Positions 57,086 to 64,000 of a stretch of DNA of 64,000 nt are shown one piece after another. Numbering within the stretch: position 1 is the first letter of the stretch; the number at the start of each line of letters is the position of its first letter. Position numbers and translations under genes: made by a program. The stretch comes from Cannabis sativa (taxonomy: Eukaryota; Streptophyta; Magnoliopsida; Rosales; Cannabaceae). The DNA lies in contig NC_083606.1 of assembly GCF_029168945.1 (NCBI RefSeq), positions 20,114,041 to 20,178,040 on the forward strand, written 5' to 3'. The notes under the pieces were generated by a model. It was given only the letters and a program-made list of their open reading frames with translations. It was not told where the DNA came from and made no database searches.

Positions 57086-60000
57086 TTAGTACATATCAAT
57101 TAATCCTAAATTCTGACGGTGCTTTTCAAAGGCTGTCACGGCCAGGACTTTGGTAAATGGATCAGCTAGGTTGTCCTCTGTGTCAACTTTCTCAACTAGT
57201 ACATCCCCTCTTGCCACGTATTCTCTGAGAATGTGATACTTCCTTTCAATGTGTTTGCTTCTCTTGTGGCTTCGAGGTTCTTTACTGTTTGCTATTGCTC
57301 CATTGTTATCACAAAGTAAGACCAGAGGCTTTTCCATTCCAGGAACAACACCTATACTAGTAAAGAACTTTCTTAGCCAGACAAGTTCTTTAGCAGCTTC
57401 GGCTGCAGCTATGTATTCAGCTTCCATAGTTGAGTCCGATATCGCGGTTTGTTTAGCACTTCTCCAAACCACTGCTCCACCCCCAAGAGTAAACACCATC
57501 CCAGATGTAGATTTCCTGTCTTCAAGACTTGCCTGGAAATCTGAATCAGTGTAGCCTATGAGTAAACACTTGAACAACACCCTTGTAGACTAACACGAGA
57601 TTCCTTGTACTCTTCAAGTATTTCAGAATATACTTAACTGCATTCCAATGTTCATGTCCTGGATTAGACTGATACCTGCTCACGATTCCAACTGCATAAC
57701 AAATGTCAGGTCTAGTGCATAGCATTGCATACATTAGACTTCCAACTGCAGAGGCATAGGGAATTTTCGCCGTGTCCTCTATCTCTTGAGGATCAGTCGG
57801 AGACTGTTCCTTAGATAGACGAATACCATATCTAGAAGGCATATTTGCCCCATTGGTGTTGTTCATGGAGAATCTCTCTAAGACTTTGTCTATGTAGGTT
57901 GTTTGAGAGAGAGCGAGAGATTTTGTTCTTCCGGTTTCTGATAATCTGAATACCAAGAACATAGGTTGCTTCACCCAAATCTTTCATATCGAATTGAGTG
58001 TTGAGCCATTCCTTGATGTGAGTCATTTTCTTGACATTGTTTCCAATGATCAAAATGTCATCAACATAAAGGACCAGGAATACTACTACTTGGTCTTCCT
58101 TGAGTTGGTAAACACAAGGTTCATCTTCATTCTGAAGAAAGCCGTAGGTCTTGATGATTTCATCAAACCTTTTGTTCCATGAGCGAGAAGCTTGCTTAAG
58201 TCCATAGATAGACATGTTTAATTTGCAAACCTTCTTTTCCTGCCCAGGAAGAACATAACCTTCTGGTTGCTCCATATAGATGGTTTCTTCAAGTACCCCA
58301 TTAAGGAAGGCAGTCTTGACATCCATTTGCCAGATTTCATAATCGAAAGCAGCAGCTATGGAGAGAAGAATTCGGATGGATTTGAGCATGGCAACAGGAC
58401 TAAAAGTTTCCTCATAGTCCACGCCTTCTCTTTGGGTATAACCCTTGGCTACAAGTCTAGCTTTAAAAGTTTTGACTTCGCCTCCAGCTCCTCTTTTCTT
58501 CTTGTAAACCCACTTGCATCCTATCGGATGATAGTCGTCAGGTGCGTCTACATATTCCCAGACTTTGTTCTTTTTCAAGGAATCCATTTCTAAATCCATG
58601 CCGGTCGACCATCGCTTCCGTTGCGGACTAGCCGTTGCCTGTTTATAGGTTAATGGATCGTCTTCAATACCGTCACCTACGACCATATTGATTTCACCAT
58701 CCAAGCCATAACGAGCAGGTTTTGTTGAAACCCTCCCACTACGACGAGGTGCGGTGATCTTCTGAACAGAAACTTCAGTAGTAGATTTCTCAATTGGTTC
58801 AACTGAGGGAGTGGGATTGTCCTCTTCGCGTGTGGAAGAGAACGGAACATTGGAAGGACTTATATCTGAAAGAATTTCCTCCAACACTACTTTACTTTGT
58901 GATTTGAAATTCTTAATATAGTCATCTTCAAGGAAAGTTGCGTTTGTAGAAACAAACACTTTATCATTCTTGCGACTATAAAATAGTCCACCCCTAGTCT
59001 CTTTAGAATTACCGACAAGCATGCAAACTTCAGTTCGTGACTCAAGTTTGCCATCTTTCTTTCTTAAGACATGAGCAGGGCACCCCCAGATTCTGTAATG
59101 GCGTAAACTAGGTGTACGACCAATCCGTAGTTCTAAGGGTGCCTTAGGGATTGATTTAGATGGAACAACATTTAAAATGTCGGTTGCCATCTAAATTGCA
59201 TATCCCCAGAAGGACGTAGGTAGAGTTGAAAAACTAAGCATGGACCTAACCATTTCCAAAAGCGTGCGATTCCGTCTTTCTGCAACTTTATTTTGCTGTG
59301 GAGTGCTAGGGGCGGTTAATTGGGATTCAATTCCAAGTTCAATTAAATGATCTTTGAACTGCATATCCATATATTCTCCACCCCTATCAGTTCGCAAGAT
59401 CTTTAATGTTTTACCTAATTGGTTTTGAGCCAATGCGTGAAATTCCTGAAACTTTGCGAATGTTTCAGATTTCTTATGCATAAGGTAAACATGTCCATAT
59501 CTAGAGTAATCGTCAATGAAAGTGACAAAGTACTCATAACCACCTCGGGCTTTGACATTTAAAGGTCCGCAGACATCGGAATGTACAAACCCTAGGGGTT
59601 GTTTGGCACGCTCTCCTTTTGCAGAGAAAGAACGTTTAGTCATTTTTCCTTCCAGGCAGGACTTGCATACTGGCAATTCACCTAAGACGACATTTTTCAA
59701 TGGACCGTCTTTGGTTAGCCTATTGAATCTATCAAAGCCTATATGACCTAAACGTAAATGCCATAGATATGTTTCATTATCATCAACGATCTTTTGCTTT
59801 TTGTGGTTTCTAGGTTTAGCTACTTTAAAAAGTTCGTTATGTGAGGCAAATGGTGTTTCTGGTCTAAGAACATAAACCCCATGTTCCATGGATGCAACAC
59901 AAATCTGAATGTCATTTCGAGAAATGGTAGAACCAGAACTCGAAAAATCTAATTTGTATTGTTGCAATTGTAAGCATGAAACAGAAACCAAGTTTCTACT

Positions 60001-60330
60001 AAAATTTGGAATGTATAAGATATTGTCTAATTCCAAAATTCTGTTTTGAAACTTGAGTTTGGCTTTTCCTCTAACTCTAACCGAAACCATTTCGCCATTA
60101 CCAACTTTAAGTTTCAACTCTCCGAATTTCAAATAATTCCAATTCTCAAGCAATTGCAATGAACAACTTACATGGTTTGTAGACCCAGAATCAAGAATCC
60201 AAATGGATTTATCATTCTCTAACACACATGATTCGAAGACTAAAGCATTACTGCTTATTCGTTTGTTAATTGTTGTTCTTGCTGGTTCATTTTGTTGTGA
60301 AGTATAACTTGAGGAACTGGAATCACTTTC
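57086..60330 (-). pseudogene. Copia-B pol: protease, integrase, RT, RNase H (1 stop, 2 frameshifts)
   Basis: Order on -: aspartic protease (ILDSGSTNHV, about 60200); GAG-pre-integrase (YLWHLRLGHIGFDRF); integrase with Asp in HSDVCGP, Asp in LRTDRGGEY and Glu in VAERRNRT; TAG at 59191-59193, directly before MATDILNVVPS in the same frame; RT with KARLVAKGYTQ, WQMDVKTAFLNG and LYVDDILI; a frameshift in a CT run at about 57903-57920; an RT-to-RNase H segment (57974-57600); a second frameshift at about 57555-57590; and RNase H (GYTDSDFQASLEDRKSTSG to KHIERKYHILRE). Catalytic residues of all enzymes look present. The frame opens after a TAA near 60332 with no ATG or gag. It resembles Tnt1-type copia polyproteins. 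Confidence 0.9.
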
Positions 60331-60339
60331 TCTTTATCT

Positions 60340-63300
60340 TCTCAACTAAGCTTGAAGTACTAGGATTTATGGAGTTATGAACTATTTTCTCTTCAGAGTG
60401 AACGATTCCCAGCTTACCTGCTTTCTGGAATTTAAAGTCCATCATGAGCATATGTGAAGTATTACTCTGACAAGGAGTTTATAACTTCAAGTTCAATTGC
60501 TAAGATATTAACTAGGAGTGGAATGGGAATAGGATTATAGACACTACAACACATCAATAAAACAGAAGTAAGGTTTTGGTTCAAAATTCATACACAAGTT
60601 CAGAAAACAAATAATCACATATGTTATAAAAATACTAAATCTAACATAGTTTATTTTCCAAGGTTTCCAACATAATGAAATACAGTGTCCCGGTAGGCGA
60701 GAGTCAAAGATAACATTAGTTGAATAGAGTTGTCAGCTCATCTAAAATAAAATCATTTTAGCAACCTTTTATTCGATCAAGATGAGAATCCAACGTTGTC
60801 CCGGTAGGCGAGAGTCAAGGTTATTCTCATTTTATGAGCTTCCACCATTGTTTCATGTTTTATGAGTTTATCTCTAAGTAGTCACCGTAGGGGAGAGTCT
60901 AAATAGAGACGAAAACTCACAAAATACTTATCAAATGAAATTTTACAGCGTTAAAAGTGTTCAACGAATAACCATCCATAGGGAGACAAAGTCTAGCGTC
61001 TCGAGGTTATATTGAAAAAGTTTAACAATTGTAAGACCAACAATGGAGATCGAATATCTTTTGATTAAAAGCTCATTATTTAAAAAAAATATATATATGT
61101 ATTTTGTATAATCATAATATTCGATATTATAATAATGAAAAATTACAAATTAAAGTTGGTTTAAATAAAAAATTAACTTTAATTAATTTTCAATTATTAT
61201 TTAATTTGAAAAATAAATTCAAATAAATATCGAACAAGTTCCATAATATAATAATAAAAAATTACAAATCAAAGGTTGTTTAAATAAAAAATCAACTTTA
61301 ATTAATTTTCGATTATTAATTAAATTCGAAAAATAAATTCGAATAATAAATGGAACAAATTTGAAAATATCTTGTTCAAGTTATTTTAGAAGAATCTAAA
61401 AAAATCAACTTAAATATCTTTCAAATCAGATTTAATTAAATTAAAATTATGTTGTAACCACTTAATTTGAAGATATTCTATTTTAAGTTAATATTCGAAA
61501 AAATATTAACCTAAAACATATCTAAAATATTCCATTTTAAGTTAATATTCGAAAAGATATTAACTTAAAAAAAATATCTAAAGAATCTTAATAACCAATG
61601 CCTAAAATTCCTCAACTTAATTTTGAAATTTTAAATCCAAAAGATATTCAGATTTAAGTTGGTTAGTTGTAGATAACTAAATATCAACTTAAATAGGAAT
61701 ATTTAATGAAAAATTTAAATTAAGCTTCAGTAAGAATCTAGATGGTTATAATTCTATATTTAATTAAATACAAGAAAATACATATAGTTTAGCTTAGAAT
61801 ATAAAATTCTTTAAACGATGATTTTCTTAAATTAATTTCAAAATAAATGAAATTAATTATGTTGCTAATCAATTTTTATTAGGATAAACTAATGTAATTA
61901 ACCTAGTACAGTTGTTCAAATCAGGCAAATGGGCCTTCACAATTGGGGTGGTTCATGTGAGGAGGTGCTGGGTTTAGTATGTCGTACCCACTACTATGGC
62001 TCCCAACTCTCACACGAGGCCCAAAAGAGAGGAATTTAACCTTAAAATGAACAACTGTTATTAATTGACTAAGCCCAAAAACTAAATGGGCCTAAATAAA
62101 ATCTATCAAGAACTATGATATTTTATTTAGCAACATCAACCTATATGCATCTATAATGAAATTAAACACATAGGCTCACACAGGCACACTTTGGATGGGT
62201 CCTATCATGTTGCTAGGTCATACACAGATGAAAGAAGATTGTAAATATACCTATTACAAATTATTAACTTGACCAAGGGAGCCATGAGTTAAAATCAGAT
62301 CATTGGATCTGTCAACAAGTTAACAATGGTTATTTGCAATCAAGCAATAATATGTTTTGAAAGCTTACACACAAGCTAAAACATATACTCCTGCAACAAG
62401 GTTAGTTGGATAGTTGGATGTAGGATTTATTTAATTTTAAATTAGATAATTAATTTCGAAAATAATTAATTAAATAAAAAAAATAATTTTCGAAAATTTT
62501 AAAAAAATTTGAAAAAATCGAAATTTAAAAAAAAAATTAAATTTAAAATTAAACCTACAATTTTAAAAATTTAGGTTTCAACCAACCTAAATATCATTTC
62601 AAAATTTGTTAACTACTTTTAAAAATTTAAATGTTATTTTATAAATAAAAATTAAATAAAAAATTAAAAAAGATAAATGAATATCTTTTTCAGATTTTAA
62701 ATGTAATTTAAATAAATAAAATAACAAAATTTAAAAGTTAGCAAAATATTTTACACCTTTTTAAAATTACATGATTATAGTTATCTTATTTTAAATTTAA
62801 ATAAGGTCAAATTATTTAAAAAAAAAGATTTAATTTAAAATATTTAAAATCTGACCCTAAATTTAAAAATAAGGTAAGATATAATCAAATTTAAAAATAA
62901 GATAGATTATTAAGTAAATAAGATAGATACTAACTATTTTTAAATTCAAATTACACTAATATCTTGAATTAAATTTAAAAAATATTAAATTAATTCAAAA
63001 TGATAATTAGAATTGAATTAGGAATAGTAATAGTATAAATACAGAACTACACAAAAAATCGGAAGTTAATTCTTTGAAAAAGCATGAAAAAACGAAGAAA
63101 AACGAAAAAATTGCGAGCTGTACGGACGGGATGCTGTGCATACCCGTCCGCGCGCGCGCATGGGTGTGATCTGGGCGAGTTTGTGCGGCGGAATCATGTT
63201 GTGCATGATTTCCGCGCGCGCATGCAGGTTTCAGCACAACTCCGATTTTTTTCGAATCTTCAAAAAATCATAACTAATTCAAATTAAATCGAAATTGAGT

Positions 63301-63516
63301 TCTGTAAAAAAGTAACTTGCTTAATTTTTTGCATACTCTCAAATAAAAATAATTCCAGAAAAAGATATTCAATTATTTTTTACGAAAATTCACAAACACC
63401 AATCAATCATCAAATAACACTCAATACAACATGATACCATCCAAAAACAAACAAAAAATCGTTTTAAAGTCCAAATTTCTTGCAAGTAAATTTATTACCA
63501 TGGCTCTGAGGCCAGT
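60340..63516 (-). other. Copia-B long non-coding AT-rich leader
   Basis: Reverse-oriented counterpart of the copia-A leader. It contains a conserved repeat block with GTCCCGGTAGGCGAGAGTCAA at about 60690 and 60799, CCATAGGGAG at about 60975, AT-rich filler, and a GC-rich island at about 63110-63240 with alternating CG runs. No gag is recognisable. Confidence 0.7.
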
Positions 63517-64000
63517 TGTTGGAATTTATTTCACCAGGATCTTAGATCTACTCACAAGTATGTTTATTAACACCGTAAATATGAACTTTCTAAAACGATG
63601 AAATAAACACGTATAAAGTTTAAGAAATCTTACATTGGGTGCAGCGGAACTAAATGACTCCTTCCATTCAGATCTCTAACCCTTGTATCCTTTCTGTAGT
63701 AGAGTATTATCAAGATCTGAACCTGGATCTCTTTCTCTGAATCCTTGATGCTGAAACTCCTTTGCTGATGATCTTTCTTCACAATCTTCCTCACTATGAT
63801 TGAGGTATTGCTTGCTGTGTGTGGGCACTACTCTAATCACTAGGGTAATTTTGAAATTCAAAGGAAGAAGAGAGAGAGAGGGTGGCGGCCAAGGTAGAGA
63901 GAGAAAGGCTCAGGTTTTCTGATTCAGAAGTGTAATTTTCCGTAAGCCTTCACTATCTATTTATAGCATTCCACTAGGGTTAGGTTTGAATTATTTGGCA
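63517..64000 (-). repeat. Copia-B 5' LTR, partial
   Basis: First 484 bp seen from the inner end, closely matching 55167-55650, with a TATA box at 63958-63965. It continues beyond the window. Confidence 0.92.

Larger units (their letters stand above)
55167..64000 (-). mobile_element. Copia-B: Ty1/copia element, right LTR running off the window
   Basis: The left (3') LTR is 55167-57056 (1,890 bp) and the right (5') LTR starts at 63517 and continues past 64000. The polypurine tract AAGTGGGAGTT adjoins 57056 and a primer-site-like CTGGCCTCAGAGCC (rc) lies at 63502-63515. It is the same family as copia-A and the solo LTR. Pol is well preserved but has one stop and two frameshifts. No gag frame is visible in the 3.2 kb between the primer site and protease. 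Confidence 0.92.

Noticed and set aside
63084..63287. Frames over the GC-rich island
   Set aside because: Overlapping frames on both strands in a non-coding leader; composition-driven.

Overview
The window is plant nuclear DNA, almost certainly from a eudicot. It is AT-rich, has GT-AG introns, and is built nearly entirely of plant-type transposable elements: two Mutator-like elements (MULEs), Ty1/copia and Ty3/gypsy LTR retrotransposons, and a Cassandra-type TRIM carrying 5S rRNA-like DNA. A Rosales genome such as hemp or hop is only a guess. I see no convincing single-copy host gene, tRNA gene, CRISPR or bacterial feature.

Layout: 1-5102 is AT-rich and gene-poor. 5111-13783 is MULE-1, bounded by perfect 8-bp target duplications. 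It holds a four-exon DUF1985/Ulp1-protease gene on + (6242-9678) and a convergent MuDR-type transposase gene on - (13367-10337). Its long introns and the gap between the genes are packed with about 90 copies of a GCGAT/GCGAC motif at 10-11-bp spacing, always oriented with the sense strand of the neighbouring transcript. This is the most unusual feature of the window. 15238-21792 is MULE-2, with ~300-bp terminal inverted repeats and a perfect 9-bp duplication. It holds a GRF zinc-finger gene with a predicted C-terminal membrane anchor on + (15715-16261) and a convergent transposase gene on - (20606-16612). All four MULE genes contain in-frame stop codons with no frameshift seen, so they look recently silenced.

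From 22.5 kb on, retrotransposons are nested. An old Tat-like gypsy relic (22562 to about 52990, +) was invaded 9 bp into its 5' LTR by copia-A (22571-41307, +). Copia-A was hit in its 5' LTR by a young gypsy element (23552-31229, -) and in its interior by a nearly pristine Cassandra TRIM (37600-38537). The Tat relic also holds a reversed solo copia LTR (41769-43527) and a truncated reversed Tat-like fragment (about 48960-51762).

53.0-55.17 kb shows nothing I can name. 55167 to the window end is copia-B (-), with protease, integrase, reverse transcriptase and RNase H still readable despite one stop codon and two frameshifts. Its right LTR runs off the window.

Within each MULE the transposase would act on the matching terminal repeats. 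The second gene (Ulp1-like or GRF-TM) is accessory cargo, and the convergent pairing is the same as in maize MuDR. No element here appears fully autonomous.
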